Shown here one piece after another: positions 36,736 to 48,441 of a stretch of DNA of 64,000 nt. Where the stretch lies: contig NC_045138.2 of assembly GCF_008831285.2 (NCBI RefSeq), positions 3,448,143 to 3,512,142 on the forward strand. Reading direction: 5' to 3'. Each line of letters starts with the position of its first letter. Position 1 is the first letter of the stretch. Below the pieces are notes generated by a model. The model saw only the letters and a program-made list of their open reading frames with translations. It made no database searches and had not been told where the DNA came from. The translations under genes were made by a program, and so were the position numbers. This DNA comes from Nymphaea colorata (taxonomy: Eukaryota > Streptophyta > Magnoliopsida > Nymphaeales > Nymphaeaceae).

Positions 36736-37757
36736 CATGAAACGGGAGCTTTCCATGACAACAGCTAGCCTATGTGCTTATGATTTGGCTGGGGCCTATT
36801 TGCCAAACTTGAACAAGAAAGAACGTGAGGCCAAGTTGGTGCATTTGGGCTCACACCCATTGACTTGCCAAAATTTGGAAAAGAAAACGAAAGTGAAAGC
36901 AACTTAATTTTCCTTTTAAAAGGTCAAAGCTGAACTCATCCTTGTGAGGGGAAGATTCAAATGCAGAAATGGTGGATCCAGCTCTACTGGGTATCAACAA
37001 TGCCGTCACGTTAAGCGTTGAATTTGGAGCGGTCATCGTACACCCTTTTAGGTAAGGAAGTGACGCGAAGAAAAAGCTTTGATTCTATATCTAAAGCAGT
37101 GAATAGGGATTTCAGATCTTAAACCCTATGGTTTCGTGCTAGTAAGAGAAAGAGGGAAAGATTTTGAAAAGAGAATAGTGAAATTCATTAAACTAAAAAA
37201 AATAAAACACATGCAGAAAAGCAAATAAACAAACTAACAAGACAAGTTAAAATTCTCATTATCAACTCTCGGTCAACCCCTCATGGATGAACCCATGACA
37301 GTTTAAATCGGAAAATAGCAGATACAGTGGACTAGACCCTGCTCTTTCGATCTGAATCTTCCTAAATCCAGTTGTATGGATCTGGATCCTTACACTTTTC
37401 ATACAAGCTAACATTCAAACAAAACTAAAGATGATCCAAAAAGATTGGTTTGATACTTTAAATCTACCAAATGGTCGCTTTGAGATTCGATGTTACATTG
37501 AGTCTAGATTTGCTTTGCATCTACTCTGTCTAATAAGGGCAGGTTGGTACACTTTGACATTGCCCTCTCTTTGAATGACACATCGCCCTCGGCCCACCAC
37601 ATGGGGCCTTCCACGTCACCCTATGATGAGGTAGAGTTAGGAGATACTTCCACTGTAGGGAGGGGAGGCTCACACATTAGCACTTACTGCATGACATGGG
37701 TTTCCCTGACCCACCACTCTCCTGGGTCTTGGCCTAATGCTAGTGTGCATATGTAAT

Positions 37758-37910
37758 CAGGGGGCCGCATGAACCTTAACCTCACTTCAATTTTTTTTTT
37801 TTTTAATTTACATGTAAATTTTAGAAAATTTTACTTGTTTGAAAAAAAGATATTTCAGTCCGTATCAAAATTTCGGCCCTTTTCTTGAAAATTTTTTTGC
37901 TCTGCCCTTG
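37758..37910. mobile_element. Diverged relative of the 162-bp hAT-like MITE, inverted orientation
   Basis: Read on the minus strand, this begins CAAGGGCAGAGC, continues through AAATTTTC, GGGCCGAAATTTTGA and AAATTTACATGTAAATT, and ends GCGGCCCCCTG. This parallels the order of blocks in the 27326-27487 element (AGGGGCGGAGC, AATTTTC, TTTCAAAATTTTGA, AAATTTATATGTAAATTT, GCTCCCCTG). Flanks share only a partial ATTAC/GTAAT match, so the target duplication has decayed or boundaries are off by a few bases. Confidence 0.6.
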
Positions 37911-39199
37911 TAATGTACATGTAAATGAGCTTCTATACAATATATATAAACGTGTACATACCCTTGCATATAACCAGCTTCGTTCTACCATGGTCCTACC
38001 AAAGGTTTGTGAAATTTGTAAGAACACATGGCTGTGTATCATTGGCGGGGCGGCCGCTCCTCTAGAGCTCCACTCAGAACTTTATGGCAAGGCCCTTTAA
38101 AATCATAGGGCTATTGCATATAAAAAAAAAATGAAACATAAACTTTTCCTGTTCAAAGATGTATCACTCTGCTTCGATCGTGTTCCCGTTGGAACCTAGT
38201 TTTGAAAACTGATCAGATTCAAAGTTGGCTGCCTATGAAGAATGGAAGTCATGGCCGTTTCCGATTGGATTAGCTTAACGTGATTATGTGAAGGACAGCT
38301 ACGCTTTCTCAGTGCACTCGGCCACGCACATCAGCATCACTCGAGATCTTGGTCGATGGCGACTCAACATAGCCGATGGCGACTGAACGTAGCCGATGAC
38401 TATTGTCAATAATTGACTGTCCCCTCTCTTTGATGGCGTTTGATGATGCCCATGGGACGTTCTGCTGTGAGCTTTCCAAGCGCTGTGCATTCTTTTCACT
38501 TTCCTTGGGCATATCAGATTTGCAGAGACAACAGTATGTGGTCGGTTCCATTCGATTCTTGTATGTATCGCCCTCTCACGAAATGAATACTGCGCTTTAT
38601 TAGAGGAACAACAAACAACAGACTTTCTCTATGGACTAAGGAACTAAGAAGATCAACTACTACTTTCCCTCTCTTTCTCTTGCTGTGGCGATTTCCAAGG
38701 GCAGAAACTTAATTTACGTTACAGTAGAGGATACCTACGTCAACATTTGAATATGAATGAAGAAAATTCTACAGTATATCTGCATCTGATTTTCAAATAT
38801 TGATAATCCCAATCCCCATCCAAATCTCAGTTTTATCTTTTAGAATTGAACTTTTTACTCTTTGAATCGAATATGAATCCGCCTATATTGTTTTTGTTTT
38901 TGTTTTTTTTTGTTTTTTTTACATAACAAATGAATGACATGTTAGAAACTGACTTTTGAAATGTATGGACGTTAATATTTACTTTGCAATTAAATGATCG
39001 ATCCGAATCGGAATCCTAATTCGATCCATTTTCTTAACCAACGAAGAACCGAGCCAGTCAACCTGCTTGACTGGCATTCAGAAGAACCTAAAAGGAAAAA
39101 AGGTGCGTATGAGAGAAAGAAAAAAGCAAACATCTGTTCAGAGTCCACCAGTGATTTTGAAGCAGTGAAGGTGTCGTTTGTTGTCGGGATTTTGTTCCG

Positions 39200-39860
39200 A
39201 TGGAATTGACCAAATGGGTGGGTGCACGAGGTTTCGGCTTTAGCTGTACACCTGCCCCTTCACCCATAATATTCCCTCAAGCTTTTAGACCAGGAAGAGA
39301 TGGCGGATCGATGCAGCGCTGCTGGCGGTGGTGCTGTCTCCTCTTTTTTTTTCCTCCTGAAAGGGATGGCGTAAAGGAGCTGGCGGGCCGGCCGCGGCCG
39401 AGAGGTCTCGTCTCCGTCGGAAGCAGGCGCGTGGCACCAAGTCCGCGGAGCTACGTGTTATCTGCGCTGGATGACGACGGAGTTTTCTTTGTCACTACTT
39501 GCAGGAGCTGTAACTTTCAGCTCCTTTTTTGACTGCTTTGTTGGAGCGCCTGATCTGATCATGCTCCTCCTCCTCCAAATTTTTCTTCTTCATGGGGATG
39601 TGGGGAGCAGCCTAATCGGCAGGCAGTAGACCGGAGCCCACCACCCATCGCTCCAAGGCACGGCTGACGGCACCGCTGGTTCAGGCCTTGTCCTCTACCC
39701 TCCAACTTTTCCGCCGACAGTTTCAAAAGGAAGAAAAAGAGAGAAAAATTCGGCCCCTCTGGCCCTCTCCTCTCCTCTCCTCTCCTCTCCTCTCCCGAGC
39801 CGTAAAGGTTTCTTGTCGATAGATATGAGAGGAAAGTCGAACATGATTTCCACACGGGAG
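39200..39860. other. GC-rich block with uninterpretable open frames
   Basis: GC content rises sharply against the AT-rich surroundings. A plus-strand frame (39200-39532, 110 codons from ATG) and a minus-strand frame (39559-39855) exist, but neither contains a motif I recognise, and the high GC content favours chance frames. It could be an unannotated exon, a non-coding RNA gene or a decayed GC-rich transposon. Confidence 0.25.
39764..39795. repeat. (CTCTC)n pentanucleotide repeat
   Basis: About six pentamer units of CTCTC/TCTCC type lie inside the GC-rich block. Confidence 0.85.
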
Positions 39861-42800
39861 AGAGAGGCCCCGACTCTACTACGTTTTCTTCTATAAAGAA
39901 AATAGGCCAAGATTATTAAGTATTAAACAATCTAGTTTGCTTTACTTTATGTGCCGCAAATAAAATTATAAGACCTTCTGATCTACCATCCTCTCCACTC
40001 TCCAACGACGCTGAAGTCTCCTTTTTAAATTTGAAATTTCTTTCAAGATTCCGAACTCATCATGCTATGACAGTTCTCTAATTGAAAATGGAACTGCAAT
40101 TTCTTGTCATGTCATCATGTTTCCATTCCTTTAACCTATATATATATATATACACACATATATATATGGATATCATACCAAAAGTTAGAGAGAGAAAAAA
40201 CTTATGAAATGGAAAATTCAATATAAGTCAAAAAATTGAAAGAACAAAATCAGTAGGAGGTTTCAACTTTCAAATTATAACTTTTTTTTTTTTAAACATC
40301 ATGGTCGAAAATACAAGTCAACACTTGTTTCAATTTTTTATATAGGTAAGTTAGAGGAGCTATTTATTTAAGTTGTGAGTGTACTCTAATCAATATATTA
40401 ACCATTAATTAGAATGCTGATAATCATGTGTTTTGGTCCAACTTATTGGGCCACACACTGCTGCTACTCTGATCTACCATGTTCTTTTATACAAACATGA
40501 AGAATGCCAAGATATATAAATATTGGGTCAGTAAACCAAATTCATTTAGCAAACAATGATAAGAAAATAAATAAGTTCCACGTTTAACATAGAATTTTGC
40601 AGTAGCTAGCTAGAAGCATCGGTAACACGTGCCGGGAGAAGGGGGAGGAAGGGGGGCAGGGTGAGTGCCTTTGACCACCACCATATCTATATCCATCTGT
40701 ATCTGCAGAAGATGACGACTAAGGAGCGATCACCAAAAGTCCAAAATGCAAAAGCTCTTCATCCAGCATAATTGTAGGCCACGTCCAGCAGTGTTCTACA
40801 CCACCATGCCTACCATTACTGACTGCTGCTATTACTGTTATGTTTTTCATCCACAGCCGTGCAGTAGCTAGCAGCAGAAACAAGAAAAAAGAAGAAGAAG
40901 GAAGAGTTAAATACGCCACACCCAGTATTGATTAAAAGCATAAAGGTGCAGTCTAGAAAGAAGATTAGACACATCCGTAAACTTGGGCCCTGGAAGAAAG
41001 TGGTCAGAAATGACATCGATCAAACAACTTGAGGTGCACATATATATATATATATATATAGTTACTGGGACGGATATGCAGTCTAGTTGCCCAGCTATCA
41101 TGGCCTAACAATGGGGGATCCTTAGATCATAGGCGTGACAAGGCTAACATATAGAGGACTAAAGGTGAAGAAAGAAAACAAAGCATTGGGAGAAGTTGGG
41201 GAGACTTAAATGACGATTGCCATGACGATGAAAACAAAACTTGTTTGCTTCTACTTTCCCCTCCCTCTTCTCGGGCTTATTTTCCGAGAAATTTCAGTCA
41301 CAAGGGATCATCCTGTGACTAATCGATTAGAAACCATGGCCCTACAATAGATATTCTTTTTCTCTTTTCCTTTTTATTTCTATGATCAGTTCTGGGGATC
41401 GGGTGCTTGTAGGTGTTAGGAATGAGGCTCTCTCACTCATACACTCCTTTTAAGCTAAAAAAGCCAAAGAAAAGAAAGAACAAGGCGCAAAGATTTTACG
41501 TGATTCAGAGACAGGATTCACAAAGTTTTCACTACCATCGAAGAAATCTAAGAATACAAGAAGCCACCCCACTCTTAAAGATGGGGATTTACATGAATGC
41601 CTTAGTGGACGATGGAAGAGAGAAGAATTGCCATGGTCGGTTGGTCATTGACTTTGTATTGCAGGTCCCTTCTTTAAGCAGGGCGACTAATTACTTCTGC
41701 TTCTGGTTTAGTCTTTTCCTAGACTGCCAGGATCTCAGGGGTCTATGGATTTAAGATGAGATTATCTTTTTCATCATGAGACGCTAGTTTGGAAAAAGTA
41801 AAATGAGGATTTCAAGTGTAAACATGGGTTTCACTTAAAATCTATAGTTTGATGAGTCATAAATCCTGATGTCTAGTTTTTGCCGTTTCAGTAAAAACAT
41901 GCCACATTAGATCCATGCAACCAAAAGTAATCAAACAGCCGTTTAGGGCTACGCTGGCAAAGGCTACAGGTAATTCTAGATATGCCAAACAAAGAAGTTT
42001 TTGTCCAGAATAACTTCTCTAGTGTTTGATTGAGCTTGGTATGGCCAGACAATTTTTTTTTTGGGTCTGCGATAACTTTTTTGGGCAATCAAATAGGATT
42101 TATCTTCAATGTAAAGTGACTGTTGTAAATTGCTGATAACCAACAAAGACATTGGACATAAGATATACCTCATTTAAAAAAAAAAAAAAAAAACTTTTTT
42201 TTTTTTTTTTGCAGAAACTTTTTGGCTGTTATTTGCTTGGTAGGGGCCAACCTGGTAGAGACCACTGCTAGGGTAACAAGCTCTAGGTGAATGGGATTTA
42301 AGTAGGCATATTCTTGAAAGAGTGTGCTGTAGATTCTAAAGCTGGAGGGAGACAATGGAACCCATCAGATCTAGCCATTTCTATCCACTTGTGTAGGCTG
42401 CTTTCAGCCTTTTGGAGACAAGGGTAAAGGAAGAAAGGAAAGTGCTTCTCTCTCTCTCTGGCTTGCGTATGAATGTGTGTGTGTGTGTGTGCGCGCGTGC
42501 GACCACACATGTACAAGAGCTTTCTGTTCAATTGAAGCCATTGCCTGCACGTACCGTTGTAAGCTTTAGTAAGGATTGAGCATCTGCAGGCTTGCATTGT
42601 TGACGGTACTCCTCTGCATCCCTTTCCCAACACGGGGAATAATATTGAAATCACTACGGGCATTGTATACTAAGCGTCCTGGCAAAGATGCGTCCACACA
42701 CACGCACTTCTTCTTTAGGATCTCTTTACTGAGCGATCGTACTTACAAAAGAAAGGTCCAACATTTTGTGTTCTCCTTTATTTATATATATATATATATA

Positions 42801-45800
42801 TAATGAAGGTTGCGGGTTGTAAGAAAAATGATGAAGGAAAATTAAGTGAAAAAGTGAGAGAGAAAAGATATGCATACGATATACATGTAGAGATAAATGT
42901 AATGTTTCTGTCTGCTGAGTCTAGCAATTTATATATATATATGATCGAAGCAGTAATGGAACTTCAGTTGTTATATGATTTTGGTATTGAATCTGACATA
43001 TCTGGTCTTCATAAATATCCAAATCAAACTGATTATATGTAAATGATTAAATTCAGTTTCGTACTTTTCATCCAGCATATTTGGGCCATATTTTGACAAT
43101 ATCCAATCAATCAGATGTGGTAATTAACATCTTAGTGACAAATGCTTCGAGCCTAATATTGAAATCCACCGACAAGCCAAACAAATTAACTAGTGCTTTG
43201 GCAGGCCGACCAAAGACGGACATTTAGACTCAGCTGTACTCTCTCACTCAAACACGGTGCAGGATTCCCCTCGGCTGCATTCTTCACTAAACAACGTTAT
43301 ATAAAAGTGGTTTTATCTAATAATTTCTGTTGCACTTTTAAGGGTGGGGCGGAACTGATGGAAGATGAGCTGCCCAAAACGTTTAGGGTTTGATTTGATG
43401 GCAAGTAATATTGTTTCAATATTCAGGGCAGATTCATTGAACAAATTCACTCAGTGTCCTTGCTGTCAAACTACCCTTTAGTTTTCAACTACTACTCGAA
43501 CACTTATAATTCATAAAGTATAGAAAGGGTAATTGTTTTTTCGTCTCCTTACTATTGATTATTTTTTTTTTGGTACATAGGAGCGGTTTAAAACCACATT
43601 AATTAACTATAGCACGAGGTCAAGCTACACCAATCAGACCATCCTCAATCAATCGATGCAAATGACCAAGTGAATTGGTAAGAATGGTCATTCAAGATCA
43701 TTGAAACATCTATGAAACAAGAAAATTCGCACACATATTATCTTCTCTGTACGTATGACATAAGACACACTCCCAATCTAGTCTCAACAATTCTTGACAC
43801 TGCTTCAAGATTTTGTAACTTGATTGGTATAATTATTTTGAGTTAATCCATCTATCAAAGTGCAAGGGAATTGAGCCAAGCTGGTTTAATATGGAAAGTA
43901 CCTTTCCTCTTTTTAACGTTCCTTTTTACCTTCCTGATATTCTTCCTCATCATGAGTACTTATCTTCGTTCTTTTGGCCTAATTCGCAGGCTTTCTGATT
44001 AACCATATGCGGAAGGTCCGTTCATCACCTTTAGCTTCTTCAACTAAAGCCATCGATCGAAGTAACTGGGTGATAGATTGTCATTACTGTTGCATGACAT
44101 ATAAGAACAAATTTGTTAAAAGAGATGAAATGAATGCACAGTGCTGCATCTTTCCAAAGACTACGGGAAGAAAAAGAGAGAGAGAAGTCCGGGAATGATC
44201 TCGGCAAATGGCTTTATCTCTAGAGCTGGTGTTGTGATGCGTTAATAGTTCATCTAGATGGGTAGGAGAGTAGGACACTCAACTTCCGCTCAAAGAGTTG
44301 GTTGTCCGTCCAACTTTTGTGGGCAAGTGCGTGCAAAAGAAAACGACCACTTAAAGAAAAGATGCAAGCATTACACAGGTGAATGGAGAAACGCAACTCA
44401 AGGTACAAAGAAAAGGAGATGAGGCTTCATCATTGGAACAATAACCACTCATTCACACGCAAACGCACACGTACACACACTCACTATTTATATTTGTATA
44501 AGCAGCAGACACACGCACACACATAGCTTCGTTTGTATACGGAGAGAGAGATCTCTCCAAATGTGTCTAGAAAAATATGAATTATGTATGAATACCATCG
44601 TGAGACATGACTACAACTTTTTCCGCTTATAATGTATTTACTCGTAGATTTTAAATTTTTATTCATCCGACAACATCCAACCTCCAACACACCGATATGG
44701 TGGTTTTAGTGACGTGTTTATTTGAAAGACGAAAACACGTATATTTTCTTCGATGGTCATAAGGCTTGCCTTATTTGATGGGTATTCCAGTTTTTTGTAA
44801 AAACAATTTAAGTTTCATATTTTTAAGTTAATCTCCGCCTTCTGATTTATTTAGAATTAACGAATGAGGATGTGGTAGGTCCTCATATGCTAGATTTTGA
44901 TAGGGATCATTTGGACAATCGATTTGAAGGAAGATCATATGGAGGAGAAAATTTCTAACGTAGAAGTCTAAGATTCCGAAATACCCTTTAGAGAAGGAGG
45001 AAGGGTGGTGGGGAGGAGGGCAATAGAAAGAAGCTTGCTTTTCAATGCAAAAGAAGAAAATAACTGGGGTTATAGAATGATCAGACGGCGTTGGTGGGCT
45101 GTCCCCTAGTCAGCATAAACCCCTATATAATTCGATATAAAGCCTAGTAATTTAATGTTGTTTGCACTAAGAAACTATCTATATATTGGGAAAACATCAA
45201 TTTTGGTACAGAATATTATGCTATTGCTTTGGAACATAGAGATCACGTCCCAGATGTTATTCTTTCCAGAGAACAGAACGCCTGGATATACATGAACGAC
45301 ACCATGACTTTATTTTTTGATTACATGATGTGCATGTGTTTCTTCTCTGTTTAAAAGAAAGAGAAAAGAAGAAATGCTCTTCCCATGCATTTACTTTATC
45401 TGAATTGACAAGACGACCTGCAAGATGTGTCTTCTAGTGATCTCTCTAGACCGGAAGTCTCCTTCAACTTTCATCTCCGGCTGTCCTCCTTCACAAACAG
45501 GAGCATTTGTCTGATATATTTGATAATTCATTTGCGGAAATTGTGAAAACCAACACAGGCATGCCCCTTTCGAAGTACATTAACCTGTATACCAAACGAT
45601 ACTACATATGATTTTAATTACATTTTACAGATAAACATGTGGGTATATTTGACAAATGTTTTTTTTTTTTATTGATTTTTCATATTTGGTACATCTATGA
45701 TATTTCTAGTGTGCGATCTTTAATAGAAAAATAATCAACCTTTTTCATCAACCACGAAATTTAGGTTGCTGAGGAAATTTCGACAAGAAGGTACTTAACT

Positions 45801-46409
45801 TTGTTTCATGACTGCGACAGTCCGGAAAAGTAGAAGTATACCTTTGTTTGAGTGAGAAACGAACTTTTTTTCTAAGGTTAAGGGTCGTCCCAATGCACAT
45901 ATGCTAGTATAATAGTATAATAATTCCATCTTACCGGCTGCCCAGGCTATGTTTCATATTTTCAAAATATATAAAGAAATATAAAGTATCAATATGCACA
46001 AACTAATTCCTAAAATTCATATATTTATCGTTAAGTCTAAGAGATATTTAACACATATATACAGGGCCTTACGGCACTTGGAATGTGTCCTTGGCCGTCA
46101 GTATGATGCCATTAGACATCTTGATTTTCTAAATCTTCAAGATTCCTTCGCTGGACTTTAAGCATAACTACTAATAGTATGAACGAGATAAATCCACAAA
46201 AATCTGGATTTGCTGGCGTGCGGCATCGATCCAAGACCGCGTTTTTTCTCAGCACACGTGCTTCAAGAAAGGGCTATGCTTTTTCTCTTTTTTCTTTCTT
46301 TTTGTTCAAACAGTCTTCCTTTCCATATGATTTTTGTCAAAATTAGTTACTGATAACTTATGAGAACAATTGTACATGTAGGAAAACTGAAATAAACCGG
46401 CTACGTCTA

Positions 46410-46567
46410 TGGCTGGATAGTTATTTTTTTATTCTATATTGTTAAAAACTGTTGCAAAAAATTGTGTTTCACCGTCAAAAGCTGCAGCCAAGCAACTGCA
46501 AGTTGCAAATACACGTTTTGTGACAGTTTTCAACGACACAAAATGAAAAAAAGTAATAATCCGGCTA
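46410..46567. mobile_element. ~158-bp inverted-repeat MITE, copy A
   Basis: The left end TGGCTGGATAGTTATTTTTTT is mirrored by a right end whose reverse complement reads TAGCCGGATTATTACTTTTTTT. Internal blocks AAAAACTGTTGCAAA and GACAGTTTT also occur in the copy at 58175-58331, which has the same length within a base or so. Superfamily unknown; no clear target duplication. Confidence 0.65.
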
Positions 46568-47061
46568 CAAAGGCAGCCTGTTGATTTCCATTCCTCCCAT
46601 TCTCTCAGATATATATATATATATATATAAAGCTAAAATCAAATTAATTTTGTTCAGTCCAGGTTATGCTGCAGGGATGCTTTAATTGGCGCACTTGTCT
46701 CCTATCTTTGTTTACCATTCCTTGGTAGAAATTTGTTAAGAAATCGGATCTTGCATCTTCAATTTCGCGTCCATATAAGGTGATGGTTTAATTAGCTTAG
46801 AGCTGCAGATCGCTCAGCTTAATGTTCATTTTAGTAGCAGCAAGATAACAGCTTTTTGAAAGGCAAAGGAAGCTTTGCTGAACTTGCTTCTTCCAACATG
46901 GCAGAGCCAAAAGCAGGTTCACGTCGAAGCCAGCCACTCAACCAGAATAAAGAGTGGTGCTAATTAAATCAACCACTGCTGGATCCGGCCTATTAGGGTG
47001 TTCGAATCGATGCCACTCTCATCAAGCGGCAGATATTTGTTCACATCTGCAACAGCATGTG

Positions 47062-47063
<2 letters not shown>

Positions 47064-47122
<59 letters not shown>
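47064..47122. repeat. Long (AG)n microsatellite, ~59 bp
   Basis: AG units run almost unbroken for 59 bp, with one GC interruption near the 3' end. It lies about 1.3 kb upstream of the NPF4 start codon. Confidence 0.95.
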
Positions 47123-48334
47123 TTTGTAGTTTTCTGATGTGGGGTTTGCATGCGATTTCCAGCCTCATCCATGCATGTAGATTCGAGATATATGTTTTCG
47201 TGGGGAGTCCCAAAATATGATGACGTATAAACGATTATCAGTTACGTGCATTCCGAATTTCCGATGATCGAATAGGCGTTAAGGATGGAGCGTTAACATC
47301 AAATATGTTAATATGACACCAACTCTTAATTCATTATGAAGTCATCGTGCCTTGCTGAGTTAATAGAAATGCTGGCGGTCGATTTTGTCACCTGCCATGA
47401 AGAAAGTTGAAATCGAGGCCGAAAGGCATTCCTTGCCGTAAAGGTTGAAGATAAATGACGTTCCTAATAAGCAGGGGGAAATCCAGGGGCTTTTTGCCAA
47501 TCAGGGGCTGCCAATATGCTGTCAGCAATGAGACGATTTCCTGGAAGGTGGATACAAAAGAAAAAAGGGGAAAAAAGGAAAGGATTCCACTAGCAGTCAC
47601 CAATTTTGGTTGAGGTGAGGAAAGAAAAGATCCAAGAAGGAAGCAGTCATGGAAACGCCCCAAACGCAGTTTTTGTAAAATATTTGTTTTTCCTTTCTAA
47701 GGAGAAAGAAACATGTTGAATGCATGAAAAACCTGAGCAGAGAGGAGAGATGGATGCTTCGCTTGCTGCCTGTCATCATGAAGCATTTACTGGTCAGAGT
47801 TTTTCGTTTTTCCTTTTGAGCATTAATTAGGACCCGAGATTAATGCTTCTCCCGTCGATTGGTGGATTGTCCTATAAATCAGGCTGCAGCGGCATCGAAT
47901 TCTGTAAAAAACCACCTTTTGAGAACATAAGACAAGACACGGTTGAATAATTAATACCACAATCCTCAAGAGGCTTATTGATAAAAATGGTATCCTTAGA
48001 TTGGGCTGCTGGGGTCATCTGCTGTTCTTGAATTACAGGGTACTGAGCGCATCATCATTTTGTCGTTTGCTTCCTTTTGGTTCACAGTTTTATATTTCCC
48101 AACTTTGCCTTTTCTTTTTGGACTGTGCTTAGTAACAATAAACAATTGGCCGAGTGTGCCCCATCTCCTCTGCTTTGGTTTTTTGTGTGGGAGACCAAGT
48201 TTGTGTTCCCTGCACAACTCTTCACTTGGGGGCACAACACTCTTGACCCCCCCACAGTGACCTGCACTATCTCAATAGTAGGAATGGCCATCATGACCTC
48301 AGAAAGTGCCCAACCACTCACCCTTATTTCGCCT

Positions 48335-48343
48335 CTATTTATA
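48335..48343 (+). promoter_or_regulatory. Candidate TATA box of the NPF4 gene
   Basis: TATTTATAA lies about 100 bp before the first in-frame ATG, leaving room for a 5' UTR of roughly 70 nt. Chosen by position only. Confidence 0.35.
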
Positions 48344-48441
48344 AGCTCACCACCTTCGCTAGCGTATTACAATTTGAGTGGAAGGATCATTATTGCTATC
48401 GTTGTTGTTTTTTAATAACGAAAGGGTTACTTGTTGCTCAA

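Larger units (their letters stand above)
36744..46409. other. Gene-poor intergenic DNA with small repeats
   Basis: No frame here shows a recognisable protein domain. Listed separately are a hAT relative (37758-37910), a GC-rich block (39200-39860) and a pentanucleotide repeat (39764-39795). Further simple repeats include TA/CA near 40137-40166, TA at about 41039-41060, poly-A/poly-T at 42175-42210, GT at about 42475-42500 and TA at about 42780-42802. The stretch 44870-45125 has weakly inverted ends of MITE type that I could not delimit. Confidence 0.5.
46568..48441 (+). other. Upstream region of the NPF4 gene
   Basis: AT-rich with a long GA microsatellite (47064-47122). Two TATA-like elements exist: TATAAAT at 47873-47879, with an inverted CCAAT-type ATTGG about 14 bp before it, and TATTTATAA at 48335-48343. 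The second is about 100 bp before the start codon and is the likelier core promoter. No other gene is recognised. Confidence 0.4.

Noticed and set aside
38044-38072. Clustered NotI, XbaI and SacI-type sites (GCGGCCGC, TCTAGA, GAGCTC), as in a cloning-vector polylinker
   Set aside because: Order and spacing do not match a known polylinker, and the flanks are ordinary plant-like AT-rich DNA. Chance clustering is more likely than contamination.
44868-45125. Possible Mutator-like MITE with GATCATTTGG / GATCATTC ends
   Set aside because: The inverted similarity is too weak to separate from chance in AT-rich DNA.
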